Below, piece by piece: positions 52,853 to 61,536 of a stretch of 64,000 nucleotides of DNA. The position numbers and the translations under genes are program-made. The stretch's first letter is position 1. Every line of letters begins with the position of its first letter. Below the pieces are notes generated by a model, which saw only the letters and a program-made list of their open reading frames with translations, searched no databases and was not told the DNA's origin. The stretch is from Antrihabitans cavernicola (GTDB lineage: Bacteria; Actinomycetota; Actinomycetes; Mycobacteriales; Mycobacteriaceae): the NCBI RefSeq assembly GCF_008297975.1, contig NZ_VLNY01000009.1, positions 1-64,000 of the forward strand, read 5' to 3'.

Positions 52853-54355
52853 TCACTCTCCCTTGAACCATCCGGCAGGCACGGGTGCCGTGTTGTGCCA
52901 GATGTGTTTGAGCTCTTGATATTCCGCCAGTCCGGCAGGACCGAGCTCACGGCCGTTTCCGGACTTCTTGAAGCCGCCCCATTCCGCGGCGGCCGTGTAA
53001 TAGCCGAAGTCGTTGAGCCAGATGGTGCCGTGGCGCAACGCACGAACCACTCGTTCGCCCCGCGCCGCATCAGCGGTGCGAACGCCAGCGGCGAGACCGA
53101 ACTGGGTGTCGTTGCCGAGCCGGATCGCGTCGGCCTCGGTGGTGAATCGCTCGACGGTGAGGATCGGCCCGAACGTCTCTTCCTGCACGATCCGCATGGT
53201 CCGATCGCACTTGTCGAAGATGGTGGGCAGGTAGAAGCTGCCCTTCTGCAGCTCGGGCTCCGACGGCCGCGCGCCACCGACCACCAGCTCGGCACCCTCC
53301 GAGATACCCATCGCCACAAAAGCTTCGATCTTGTCGCGCTGCTGCTGCGACACCAGCGGCCCGGTTTCGCTTGCCGGATCCAGACCGTCACCCATCCGAA
53401 TCTTCTTCGCGCGCTCGGCGAGCTCGGCGACGAAGCGGTCGGCGATCGATTCTTCGACTATCAACCTGGTGCCGGCCGAGCACACCTGGCCGGAATGCAG
53501 GAATACACCGGTGAGCACTTGATCGACGGAGCTTTCCCAGTCGGCGTCGGCGAAAACGATGTGCGGGTTCTTGCCGCCGAGTTCCACGGCCACCTTCGTG
53601 ACATGTTGGGCGGCAACCTTACTGATGGTGGTGCCGGTGGCGAGTCCGCCGGTGAACGAGATCAGGTCGACATCGGGGGTGTCGGTCAAGGCGTTGCCCA
53701 GCACAGCGCCACTCCCCTGCACCAGGTTCAGCACCCCCGGCGGAACACCCGCCTCCTCGGCGAGGCGTACGAAGGCGATGGTGCTCAACGGAGTCACCTC
53801 GCTGGGCTTGGCCACCATCGTGCAGCCGGCCGCCAGTGCGGGGGCGATCTTCCAGGAGATCTGCAGCAGCGGATAGTTCCACGGCGCGATCAGCACGCAC
53901 ACACCGATCGGCTCGCGCACCACTCGGCTGATCACGGCAGGGTTGCCGACGTCGACCAGCCGATCCGATTCCACCTGCACCAGCTGCGCATAGAACCGGA
54001 ACACCGAGACCACGTCCTCGATGTCGATTCTGCTCTCCACCAGAGTCTTTCCGGTGTCGGCGGTCTCGATGCGGGACAGCTTCTCCTTGTCGCGTTCCAG
54101 CAGGTCCGCGATACGGGACAGCAACGCCGAGCGCTCCCCAACCGGCGTCGCGGGCCAAGCACCGTCGTCGAAGGCGGCGCGGGCCGCTGCCACAGCAGCG
54201 GCAGCGTCGTCGGGTGTTGCCTCGTCCACCACAGCGACCACGCTGCCGTCGGCCGGGTTGATCAGTTCGCGCGTGCCGCCGTCCGACGCGTGTACCCACG
54301 TGCCGCCGATGTACAGGTCCGGTGTCGAGCTCTCGTCGCTGCTCACCCCGCTCAC
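52853..54355 (-). CDS. Aldehyde dehydrogenase, betaine-aldehyde-dehydrogenase-like
   Basis: A 500-residue NAD(P)-dependent enzyme. GTG 54355 overlaps the Rieske gene's stop (GTGA); a second GTG lies three codons later. Motifs are APWNYPLLQISWKIAPAL, the glutamate in VELGGKNP (about 256), catalytic Cys in HSGQVCSAGTRL (about 291) and EETFGPIL. With the adjacent GMC enzyme it would complete choline to glycine betaine. Other aldehyde substrates are possible. Confidence 0.9.
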   Translation of the reverse strand: MSGVSSDESSTPDLYIGGTWVHASDGGTRELINPADGSVVAVVDEATPDDAAAAVAAARAAFDDGAWPATPVGERSALLSRIADLLERDKEKLSRIETADTGKTLVESRIDIEDVVSVFRFYAQLVQVESDRLVDVGNPAVISRVVREPIGVCVLIAPWNYPLLQISWKIAPALAAGCTMVAKPSEVTPLSTIAFVRLAEEAGVPPGVLNLVQGSGAVLGNALTDTPDVDLISFTGGLATGTTISKVAAQHVTKVAVELGGKNPHIVFADADWESSVDQVLTGVFLHSGQVCSAGTRLIVEESIADRFVAELAERAKKIRMGDGLDPASETGPLVSQQQRDKIEAFVAMGISEGAELVVGGARPSEPELQKGSFYLPTIFDKCDRTMRIVQEETFGPILTVERFTTEADAIRLGNDTQFGLAAGVRTADAARGERVVRALRHGTIWLNDFGYYTAAAEWGGFKKSGNGRELGPAGLAEYQELKHIWHNTAPVPAGWFKGE

Positions 54356-55491
54356 GCTATGCCTGTTTCGATCATCCCGACCAGCCAACTGTGGAACTCG
54401 GCGATGTGGTGCTCGGCAGGCACCAGAACGCCGCCGTCGCGGTAGGCCCGCGACGACATCGCAGGCTGGGTGCGCTCACAGGCAGCGAAGTCCTGCTCGT
54501 TGACACGATGGAACAGCTCGGCGGACTTGGACACGTCTCGGCCTTCGGAAACGATGTCGGGGGCGTAGAGCCAGTCGCATTCGACGACCGTGCGGTCCGG
54601 TGCCATGGGGAACATTCGGTGGAAGATGATGTGATCGGGTACCAGGTTGACGAACACGGTCGGTCGCACGGTGATCGCGTAGTAGCGGCGGTCCTGATCC
54701 AGCGAGATACCCGGTAGTACATCGAATCCGGCGGAGCCGTCGATCGTGAAACCGGCTATGTCGGAACCGAACTCGGCGCCGTGTCCGACGAAGTACTGCG
54801 CGGCGAGGCCGTCCGCGAACTCGGGCAACACCTCGGTGAGCTCGGGGTGAATGGTGGCGCAGTGATAGCACTCCATGAAGTTCTCGACTATCAACTTCCA
54901 GTTGGCGGCGACGTCGTAGACGACGCGTTTGCCCACATGCAGACTGTCGATGTCATAGCGGTCGACGGCCGCGGGATCGCCTAAACGTGTGGTGACGGAA
55001 CCGATCACGGTGTCCACGAACGACGGCGGATCGTCCGCCAAGCACACCCAGGCGTAGCCCAACCACTCTCGCAAGGCGACAGGTATCAGGCCGTATGCGA
55101 CGCGATCGATCTCGGCGCCGTCGGCATCGGTGAGCGCTGACATGTTGGGTGCCGCGATCAGCTTGCCGTCGAGTCCGTACGTCCAGGCGTGATAGGGGCA
55201 CTGCAGGTTTCGTCGAACCTGACCAGACTCATCGGTGCAGATACGAGCGCCGCGGTGGCGGCAGACGTTGAGAAACGCGCGAACGGCGCCGTCGCGGCCA
55301 CGTACCACCAGCACGCTCTCGCGTCCGACCTGCACAGCCTTGAAGGCACCCGCATTCGCCAGATCGCTGCTGCGGACAGCGCAGAACCACATCGCCTCGA
55401 AGATGCGTTCCTGCTCCGCTGCGAACACCGTATCGTCGTAGTAATACCTGCCCGCGAGGGTAGAGACCAGCGCGGTCTCGCTCGTCGTCAC
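54352..55491 (-). CDS. Rieske non-heme iron oxygenase, glycine betaine/carnitine demethylase-like
   Basis: A 379-residue alpha-subunit-type protein from GTG 55491. The Rieske [2Fe-2S] ligands are C77-x-H79 and C98-x2-H101 (LNVCRHRGARI; LQCPYHAWTY). The mononuclear iron site has the pattern ENFMECYHCATIHPEL (H210, H215). It resembles GbcA/CntA-type enzymes that remove a methyl group or the quaternary amine. Being next to dimethylglycine dehydrogenase, the expected step is glycine betaine to dimethylglycine. It needs an external electron donor; none is in this operon, but a Rieske ferredoxin and reductase are at 59996-61536. Confidence 0.9.
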   Translation of the reverse strand: MTTSETALVSTLAGRYYYDDTVFAAEQERIFEAMWFCAVRSSDLANAGAFKAVQVGRESVLVVRGRDGAVRAFLNVCRHRGARICTDESGQVRRNLQCPYHAWTYGLDGKLIAAPNMSALTDADGAEIDRVAYGLIPVALREWLGYAWVCLADDPPSFVDTVIGSVTTRLGDPAAVDRYDIDSLHVGKRVVYDVAANWKLIVENFMECYHCATIHPELTEVLPEFADGLAAQYFVGHGAEFGSDIAGFTIDGSAGFDVLPGISLDQDRRYYAITVRPTVFVNLVPDHIIFHRMFPMAPDRTVVECDWLYAPDIVSEGRDVSKSAELFHRVNEQDFAACERTQPAMSSRAYRDGGVLVPAEHHIAEFHSWLVGMIETGIA

Positions 55492-55493
55492 GC

Positions 55494-57947
55494 CTACCTC
55501 CGAATCCGCGACATCTCCGGATCGACAACCGGTTCGGTGTGCACGGTTGCGGTGTGGCCTTCGCCGAGGAAGTCGACCGACACCGCGGCACCGACGGCCA
55601 CGTCCGCCGGCAACCACGCGTAGGCGATGGTGCGGCCGATGGTCGCCGAGTAGCCTGCGCTGGTCACATAGCCTGCCGTCGATCCGTCGATCCGAACGGG
55701 CTCCTTTCCGAGCACGACGGCGTCGGGATCGTCGAACACTATGCTGCGCAGCCGCTTCGCGGGCTCGCCCGCACTCTCCAGCGCTGCCTTGCCGACGAAA
55801 TCGGCCTTGTTCATCCGTACGGCGAAATCGACGCCGGCGGCGGCAGGCGTGTGCTCGACTGTCATGTCCGCACCCCAGGATCGGTAAGCTTTTTCGATCC
55901 GAAGACTGTTGAACGCGATGCGTCCGGCGGCGATGATGTTGCGCTCACGGCCGGCCGCCCAGAGTAGATCCCACAGCGCGGCACCGTATTCCGACGTCGT
56001 GTAGATCTCCCAGCCGAGTTCGCCGACGTAGGACACCCGCATCATCGTGACCGGAATGGCGCCGATGTACGTCTGCAGCGCGCGGAAATATTTGAACGAC
56101 TCGTGCGAGATGTCCCCCGTGCACAGCGGTGCGACGACGTCGCGCGCTGCGGGTCCCCACAATCCGATGCAGCAGGTGCCACCGGTGATGTCTCGCAAGG
56201 TCACAGTGGCGTCGTCGGGCAGATGTCGCGCGAACCAGTCGAAGTCGAGTGGTCCGTTGGCGCCGACCTGGAACGTGGTCTCGTCCAGGCGCGCCACCGT
56301 CAGATCGCTTCGGATGCCACCGCTTTCGTCGAGCATCAGCGTGTAGGTCACGGAACCGACGGATTTGTCGAGGTTGTTGGTCGTCAGGTGCTGCAGAAAT
56401 GCGAGCGCGCCCGGACCGGCGACCTCGTATCGAGTCAGCGGCGTCATGTCGAACATCGCAACGTGCTCGCGTGTCCACACCGACTCCGCGATCGAGATGG
56501 GCGAATAGAACCGCGCCGACCAGCCGTCTCGCTGTTGGAACCGCACGTCTCGATCGCGGAGTTGTTGCACCAGTATCGCATTCGACTCATACCACGCCGG
56601 CCGCTCCCAGCAGCCGCCCTCGAAGAAGAAGGCGCCCAGCTCCTGCTCCCGCGAATAGAAGGGGCTGGTACGCAAGCCACGGAGCTTCTCACGGAACTGA
56701 TGCGGATGGATGATGTCGTAGACCTCGACGAAAGCTTGCGAGCTGGTCTCGAGAATGAAATCGTCACTCAGCGCGGGCTTTTCGAATCGGTACAGGTCGC
56801 ATTCGTGAACGTCGGTGTGCGGTGCGCCTTCGACTATCCACTCGGCCATCGCCTTCGCGACACCCGCCGAATGCGTGACCCAGACTGCTTCCGCCACCCA
56901 GAATCCGGACAGCTCGCGATGCTCTCCCATGATCGACATGCCGTCGGGGGTGAACGAGAAGATCCCGTTGAATCCTTCGTCCAGTTTCGATTCGCCGAGC
57001 ACCGGCAACAGCTTTCGACTTTCCCGCCAGGCCGGAGCGAAGTCGTCGTCGGTGAACGGCAGCATCGACGGCATCGCCTCGTCGGCCGTATCCGCCAGCA
57101 GCGTCGTCATGTCCACCGGCATCGGCTTGTGCCCGTAGTAGCCGATGCCGATGCGGTCGCCGTGTTCGCGGAAATAGAGATCCTGATCCTGGTGCCGCAG
57201 GATCGGCAGGCCTACCTCGGCAAGATCGGAATTGCGGCCGACCAGCGTGTGCACCTGCCCTGTCTTTGCGTACTGATGGGCCATCGGGACCAGCGGAATA
57301 GTCAGCCCCACTTGCTTTCCCAGTTGAGCGCCCCAGAATCCGGCGGCACACACAACGACGTCGGCGTCGAACACATCGGTCGCGGTGCGCACTCCGGTGA
57401 CCTTCCCGCCGCTGTGCACGATCTCGATCACGTCCTGGTGCGGACGAAAGGTGGCGCCGCGTGCGCTGGCGCGCTGCGCCTGGATTTCGGCTGCCCGCAC
57501 AGCCTTCGCCAAACCGTCGGTCGGGGTGTGGAAGCCGCCGAGAATGCGATCCGAATCGAGCAGCGGATGCAGGTGCGCACACTCGGCAGGATCGAGCAGT
57601 CGCCCGCCGATCCCCCACGACTGCGCCCACCCCGCCTTGCGATGCAGGTCGGTCCACCGCTCCGGTGTCGTCGCAACTTCGAGGCCGCCCACCGCGTTGA
57701 AGCACCAGCCATCGGGATGCTCGAGCGCGCCGAACTTCTCGACCGTGTAGCGCGCAAACTCGGACATGGTCTTGGACGGATTGGTCTGGAACACGAGCCC
57801 GGGTGCGTGCGATGTTGAGCCGCCTGTCGCGAACAGCGGGCCTCGATCGAGCACGGTCACATCGGTCCAGCCGCGCTGCGTGATCTCGTCCGCGAGCGAC
57901 GTCCCGACGATGCCCGCACCGATGACAACTACCTTGGGCTGCGCCAC
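55494..57947 (-). CDS. FAD/folate dimethylglycine or sarcosine dehydrogenase-like enzyme
   Basis: An 817-residue protein. The start is taken as GTG 57947 after GGAGGT; an ATG at 57986 would put the operator inside the coding region. The N-terminal FAD-binding DAO domain (VVVIGAGIVGTSLADEITQRG) spans about 1-400. The FAO_M linker follows, then GCV_T aminomethyl-transferase domains (about 420-810: MTPLTRYEVAGPGALAFLQHL; YVGELGWEIYTTSEYGAALWDLL). It oxidatively demethylates dimethylglycine or sarcosine, passing the carbon to tetrahydrofolate. It is the first gene of the six-gene operon. Confidence 0.92.
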   Translation of the reverse strand: MAQPKVVVIGAGIVGTSLADEITQRGWTDVTVLDRGPLFATGGSTSHAPGLVFQTNPSKTMSEFARYTVEKFGALEHPDGWCFNAVGGLEVATTPERWTDLHRKAGWAQSWGIGGRLLDPAECAHLHPLLDSDRILGGFHTPTDGLAKAVRAAEIQAQRASARGATFRPHQDVIEIVHSGGKVTGVRTATDVFDADVVVCAAGFWGAQLGKQVGLTIPLVPMAHQYAKTGQVHTLVGRNSDLAEVGLPILRHQDQDLYFREHGDRIGIGYYGHKPMPVDMTTLLADTADEAMPSMLPFTDDDFAPAWRESRKLLPVLGESKLDEGFNGIFSFTPDGMSIMGEHRELSGFWVAEAVWVTHSAGVAKAMAEWIVEGAPHTDVHECDLYRFEKPALSDDFILETSSQAFVEVYDIIHPHQFREKLRGLRTSPFYSREQELGAFFFEGGCWERPAWYESNAILVQQLRDRDVRFQQRDGWSARFYSPISIAESVWTREHVAMFDMTPLTRYEVAGPGALAFLQHLTTNNLDKSVGSVTYTLMLDESGGIRSDLTVARLDETTFQVGANGPLDFDWFARHLPDDATVTLRDITGGTCCIGLWGPAARDVVAPLCTGDISHESFKYFRALQTYIGAIPVTMMRVSYVGELGWEIYTTSEYGAALWDLLWAAGRERNIIAAGRIAFNSLRIEKAYRSWGADMTVEHTPAAAGVDFAVRMNKADFVGKAALESAGEPAKRLRSIVFDDPDAVVLGKEPVRIDGSTAGYVTSAGYSATIGRTIAYAWLPADVAVGAAVSVDFLGEGHTATVHTEPVVDPEMSRIRR

Positions 57948-57959
57948 CAGACCTCCACA

Positions 57960-57995
57960 TGTTGCGTAATGCGCAACTGTTGCCATATTGCGCTA
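57960..57995. promoter_or_regulatory. Tandem operator upstream of the betaine operon
   Basis: Box 1 GTTGCGTAATGCGCAAC (57961-57977) is a perfect palindrome. Box 2 begins TGTTGCC at 57978, 18 bases after the TGTTGCG of box 1, and reads GTTGCCATATTGCGCTAC, an imperfect palindrome. The same two-box, 18-base arrangement precedes the Rieske ferredoxin gene (59929-59965). It lies 13-48 bases before the chosen start, over the likely promoter. Confidence 0.75.
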
Positions 57996-58097
57996 CAAAA
58001 GCGTGACCTGCGTGAAGGCGCTTGTCAACCGCTGGAGCACGCCGCAATTCTGCGCGTGAGCCATCGGCCTGTGTTCCCAACTGCCCTGTCGCAGCAC

Positions 58098-58137
58098 AGT
58101 GGCCTTCCTCCCGCAATCCGGGAGGGCGGCCACTTTT
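58098..58137 (+). terminator. Orphan intrinsic terminator
   Basis: AGTGGCC (58098-58104) with CCTCCCG (58107-58113), a 5-base loop, CGGGAGG (58119-58125) and GGCCACT (58128-58134), followed by TTT. The stem is interrupted only by a TT/GC mismatch. No gene ends upstream on the plus strand: the 354-base gap 57948-58301 holds the operator, this hairpin and the HNH promoter, and no ORF I can support. It may end an unannotated small RNA or be an attenuator. Confidence 0.65.
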
Positions 58138-58289
58138 CGTGTGGCGTCCACTCCACGGCGACACCGAGTAGATGGGTTGCCAAAATCGCGAAAATTGCCA
58201 CCATTTGCTCGTGATCACGAAGGTCGAGTGCTCGCGCTAACCCATTGAGCCCCAACAGTTTCAGGATATTTCGTGTCGGTGGGTGCCGC

Positions 58290-58295
58290 TAGAAT
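58290..58295 (+). promoter_or_regulatory. Probable -10 box of a leaderless promoter
   Basis: TAGAAT lies with its last T seven bases before the A of the HNH gene's ATG (58302). That is the spacing expected if transcription starts at the start codon, a common leaderless layout in actinobacteria. No ribosome-binding site is visible before the ATG, which fits. Confidence 0.6.
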
Positions 58296-58301
58296 TAGCA
58301 C

Positions 58302-59708
58302 ATGCATTCGATCACCGAAGGACCTGTCGCAGCACTCGCTGCTGACGTGTCCGCGGTGCTCGATGACGACCTGACCCGCTACTCCGACGACCAGGTGACC
58401 GAGGTTCTGCGGATGGCCGAGCGGTGCACCCGCCAACTCGCCGCGTTCTTCACCAAAGCCCTCGTCGAAACCGAAGAACGCTCCATCCCACGCCGAGCCG
58501 GGTGCACCTCGACCGCGTCGTATCTGCAAGACGTGTTGCGGCTGTCCCGCTCCGATGCCACCGGTCGCGTCACCGCGGCAAAGAAGCTGGGTACCTGGCA
58601 CGACGTCGGCGGACACCCGATTCCGGTCGATCTGCCCGCAACCTCCACAGCACAACAGGGCGGTGACATCAGCCCCGAGCATGCCCGCAAGATCGCAGCC
58701 GTCATGCACGACGTTCCCGCCGCCTTACCTAGAGCGCATCGGGACGAAGCGGAAAAGATCCTCGCCGAGTGCGCGAGGGACGGGACACCCGAGGACGTTC
58801 GCAAAGCCGGTGACCGACTGTTGAGCTACCTCGATCCGGACGGCAAGCTCACCGACGACCGCGACCGGGCCCGACGACGGGCGTTTCGGATCGGACCGCA
58901 AGGACCGGATTTGATGTCACCGGTGTCCGGGTGCATCGACCCCACCGCGCGGGCCCTGCTGGATGCGTTGTTGGCGAAGCACGCCCGGCCCGGGATGAAC
59001 AACCCCGACGATCCGAACCCGGCCGATCCCGCCGACGCCGCCACGAAAGACGTCAGAACCGCCGCCCAACGCAACCATGATGCGCTCAAACGGATCTGCG
59101 AAATCGCGTTGGAATCCGGCGTATCAGGCAGCCACCGCGGACTCCCCGTCACCGCGATCATCACCATGACCCTCGATCAGCTCGAAGAAGCCGCCGGAGT
59201 CGCGACCACCGCGACCGGTGGCCGTATCCCCGTCTCCGACGCACTGAAAATGGCGGAAAAGACGCGACCGTGGTTGGCGATCTTCGACCACGCCGGCCGA
59301 CCGCTACACCTCGGCAGAACCAGCCGCCTCGCCAGCGGAGAACAACGCCTTGTCCTGATCCCCTTCGATAGGGGGTGCACCAAACCCCGATGCGACAAGC
59401 CACCATCGCTCTGCGCGGTCCATCACCCCGAAGAATGGGCTGACGACGGCAAAACCGATATCGAGAACGAAACCTTCGCCTGCGACGGCTGCCACGCCCT
59501 GGTCACGAAAACAGAAACCGGGTGGAAAACCATCAAAGCCGGGGATGACCATGAATTCCCTGGCCGAACTCTGTGGATTGCACCCAAACATATCGATCCG
59601 GAACAGAAGCCGAGAATCAACCACTGCCACCACCCAGAAGAGCTACTCGACCGAGCCGTCAAAGCAGCCATCGAAGGGGCAAACGAATCCGAGGACGACG
59701 ATCCGTAG
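58302..59708 (+). CDS. HNH endonuclease with DUF222 domain (13E12-repeat family)
   Basis: A 468-residue protein from ATG 58302. Residues 1-330 form the DUF222 region (ALVETEERSIPRRAGCTSTASYL; DGTPEDVRKAGDRLLSYLDPDG; GCIDPTARALLDALLAKHARPG). Near 360-420 is a zinc-bound HNH site: GCTKPRCDKPPSLCAVHH, then NETFACDGCHALV. Such proteins occur in many copies in mycolate actinobacteria and related elements, with no clear role; mobility or DNA repair are suggested. Its C-terminal tail is acidic. It separates the betaine operon from its probable electron-transfer genes. Confidence 0.88.
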   Translation: MHSITEGPVAALAADVSAVLDDDLTRYSDDQVTEVLRMAERCTRQLAAFFTKALVETEERSIPRRAGCTSTASYLQDVLRLSRSDATGRVTAAKKLGTWHDVGGHPIPVDLPATSTAQQGGDISPEHARKIAAVMHDVPAALPRAHRDEAEKILAECARDGTPEDVRKAGDRLLSYLDPDGKLTDDRDRARRRAFRIGPQGPDLMSPVSGCIDPTARALLDALLAKHARPGMNNPDDPNPADPADAATKDVRTAAQRNHDALKRICEIALESGVSGSHRGLPVTAIITMTLDQLEEAAGVATTATGGRIPVSDALKMAEKTRPWLAIFDHAGRPLHLGRTSRLASGEQRLVLIPFDRGCTKPRCDKPPSLCAVHHPEEWADDGKTDIENETFACDGCHALVTKTETGWKTIKAGDDHEFPGRTLWIAPKHIDPEQKPRINHCHHPEELLDRAVKAAIEGANESEDDDP

Positions 59709-59928
59709 CTAGATCCGCACAGTGCCTCACTGCCGGAAGTCCATCGGCAGGTGCTGTCTGTCTAGGTGCGAGACAGATGATGCCGAGATCGTTGCGTATC
59801 GCCACCACGCACAGGTCCACCGGCCCAAGCCCATCGCACCGGCTATCGAGCCATCGAGAACACCGCTTATCCCTAGCCACACGACACAGCTGATTCGGCC
59901 TTGACGCCGAAACCGCGAACAGGCACGC

Positions 59929-59965
59929 TGTTGCGTAGAAAGCGTCTGTTGCAATGGGTGCAACA
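59929..59965. promoter_or_regulatory. Tandem operator upstream of the Rieske ferredoxin gene
   Basis: TGTTGCGTA at 59929-59937 and a perfect palindrome TGTTGCA-ATGGG-TGCAACA at 59947-59965 start 18 bases apart. Box spacing and the TGTTGC half-site match the betaine operon's operator at 57960-57995. The second box is 30 bases before the ferredoxin start at 59996. The rest of the 287-base gap (59709-59928) shows no gene. Confidence 0.75.
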
Positions 59966-59995
59966 CCAGATGAACCGCCCGTTCGAAGGACACGA

Positions 59996-60343
59996 ATGAC
60001 CACCATTGCTATTCCAGTCGATGTCTCGACAGCCGCTGTCTGCAATCTCGCCGACCTGCCCGTAGGCGAAGTGGTAACCGTGGCCGCTCCGGGTCACCCG
60101 AAGATCTCCGTCTTCCACACCGAGGACGGGCTCTTCGCAATCGACGACACCTGCACACATCAAGACGCGTCGCTGGCCGACGGCTGGGTGGAGAACTGCA
60201 CCGTGGAGTGCCCCTTGCACGACTCGTGCTTCGATCTGCGCACCGGCGCCGTCACCGGCCCTCCCGCCAAGGTGGCCGTCCGCACGCATGCGGTGTCCGT
60301 GGTCGAGGGCGTCGTCGTGTTGCAACTACCGCCGTTGCCATGA
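59996..60343 (+). CDS. Rieske-type [2Fe-2S] ferredoxin
   Basis: A 115-residue protein from ATG 59996 (MTTIAIPVDVST) with GAAGGA upstream. The cluster ligands are C53-x-H55 (DTCTHQDASL) and C72-x2-H75 (ECPLHDSCFD), the usual small Rieske ferredoxin of ring-hydroxylating oxygenase systems. It overlaps the reductase start (ATGA). It would pass electrons from that reductase to an oxygenase; the shared operator suggests the Rieske oxygenase at 54352. Confidence 0.92.
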   Translation: MTTIAIPVDVSTAAVCNLADLPVGEVVTVAAPGHPKISVFHTEDGLFAIDDTCTHQDASLADGWVENCTVECPLHDSCFDLRTGAVTGPPAKVAVRTHAVSVVEGVVVLQLPPLP

Positions 60344-61536
60344 CCGTTCCGCGGTCCGTCGTCGTTGTCGGCGCATCGCTCGCAGGACTGTCCGCTGTCC
60401 GGGCACTGCGCACCGAGGGCTTTACCGGCACCATCGCGGTCGTCGGGGACGAGCTGCACATGCCCTACGACCGTCCACCGCTGTCGAAAGACTTTCTGCA
60501 CGGCGTCGACGACAACCAGGTGGTGCTGCTCGACGACGCCGCAGGCGAGGCCACTCAACTCGACGCCCGATGGCTGTTGGGCCGTCGCGCCGTCGCACTC
60601 GGCGCGACGGACGACGGCCGCCGCGAAGTGACACTCGACGACGCAACCACCATCGCCGCGGACGTCGCGATCATCGCGACGGGTGCGCGGGCTCGGACCT
60701 TGATCGGGGCAGGCGAACTTGCGGGTGTCCACACCCTGCGCACGTTCGATGATGCTCAGGCACTGCGACTCTCGCTGTCGACTGCCCGCACCGTCGTCGT
60801 CATCGGGGCAGGCTTCATCGGTGCGGAAGTGGCATCCACAGCGGTGGCCCGCGGTTTGGACGTGACGATCGTCGAAGCGACGACCGCGCCGCTGGCTGGG
60901 GTACTCGGCCCGACCGTTGCCGAAATCTGCGTCGCACAGCACGAAGCGCACGGCGTTCGACTGTTGACATGCGCCGCCGTGGAACGACTGGTCGGCGACG
61001 ACAGGGTGACAGCGGTGATCTTGGGCGACGGAACAGAACTGCCCGCGGACGTGGTGGTCATCGGGATCGGGGCCATTCCCAACGTCGAGTGGGCAGCAGA
61101 ATCCGGCCTCGGCATCGACAACGGCTTCGTGACCGATTCACTCTGTGCAACAGCAGTTCCCGGTATCTACGCCATTGGCGACTGCGCTCGCACCTTCGAC
61201 ACCGTGCTCGGCGCCTATCACCGCAGCGAGCACTGGACAAACGCCACCGTGCAGGCACAGATCGCTGCACGACGGATTATGGAGGCACCGCAGATCCCCA
61301 CGCCCGCACCGTATTTCTGGTCGAACCAGTACGGCAAGATGCTTCAGTTCGCGGGTCATCGGCAATACACGGACGACGTTCGCTTCGTCGACGGCGACGC
61401 GAAATCGGCTTCGTTCACTGTGGTCTACGAAAGAGAGGATCGCGTGGTTGCCACGTTCGCAATGGACAACCCACGACTGTTCACTCGATATCGCAAGCAG
61501 ATCAACAAGATTCCGGCACCAGCCTGGACACCGTGA
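60340..61536 (+). CDS. FAD-dependent ferredoxin reductase
   Basis: A 398-residue protein. FAD-binding (VVVVGASLAGLSAVRAL) and NAD-binding (VVVIGAGFIGAEVASTA) Rossmann loops are separated by a TGARAR hinge. GIYAIGDCA marks the second FAD contact. This matches the BphA4/ThcD-type reductases that use NAD(P)H to reduce a ferredoxin partner. It is co-translated with the Rieske ferredoxin and ends immediately at the convergent epimerase gene. Confidence 0.93.
   Translation: MTVPRSVVVVGASLAGLSAVRALRTEGFTGTIAVVGDELHMPYDRPPLSKDFLHGVDDNQVVLLDDAAGEATQLDARWLLGRRAVALGATDDGRREVTLDDATTIAADVAIIATGARARTLIGAGELAGVHTLRTFDDAQALRLSLSTARTVVVIGAGFIGAEVASTAVARGLDVTIVEATTAPLAGVLGPTVAEICVAQHEAHGVRLLTCAAVERLVGDDRVTAVILGDGTELPADVVVIGIGAIPNVEWAAESGLGIDNGFVTDSLCATAVPGIYAIGDCARTFDTVLGAYHRSEHWTNATVQAQIAARRIMEAPQIPTPAPYFWSNQYGKMLQFAGHRQYTDDVRFVDGDAKSASFTVVYEREDRVVATFAMDNPRLFTRYRKQINKIPAPAWTP

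Noticed and set aside
57948-57986. ATG at 57986 as the start of the dimethylglycine dehydrogenase-like gene
   Set aside because: It would put the palindromic operator inside the coding sequence and adds 13 residues before the FAD-binding strand; GTG 57947 has a GGAGGT site and fits the family N-terminus.
58000-58100. A 6C-type or other known actinobacterial small RNA before the orphan terminator
   Set aside because: The C-rich loops required for the 6C motif are not present; only the terminator itself can be supported.
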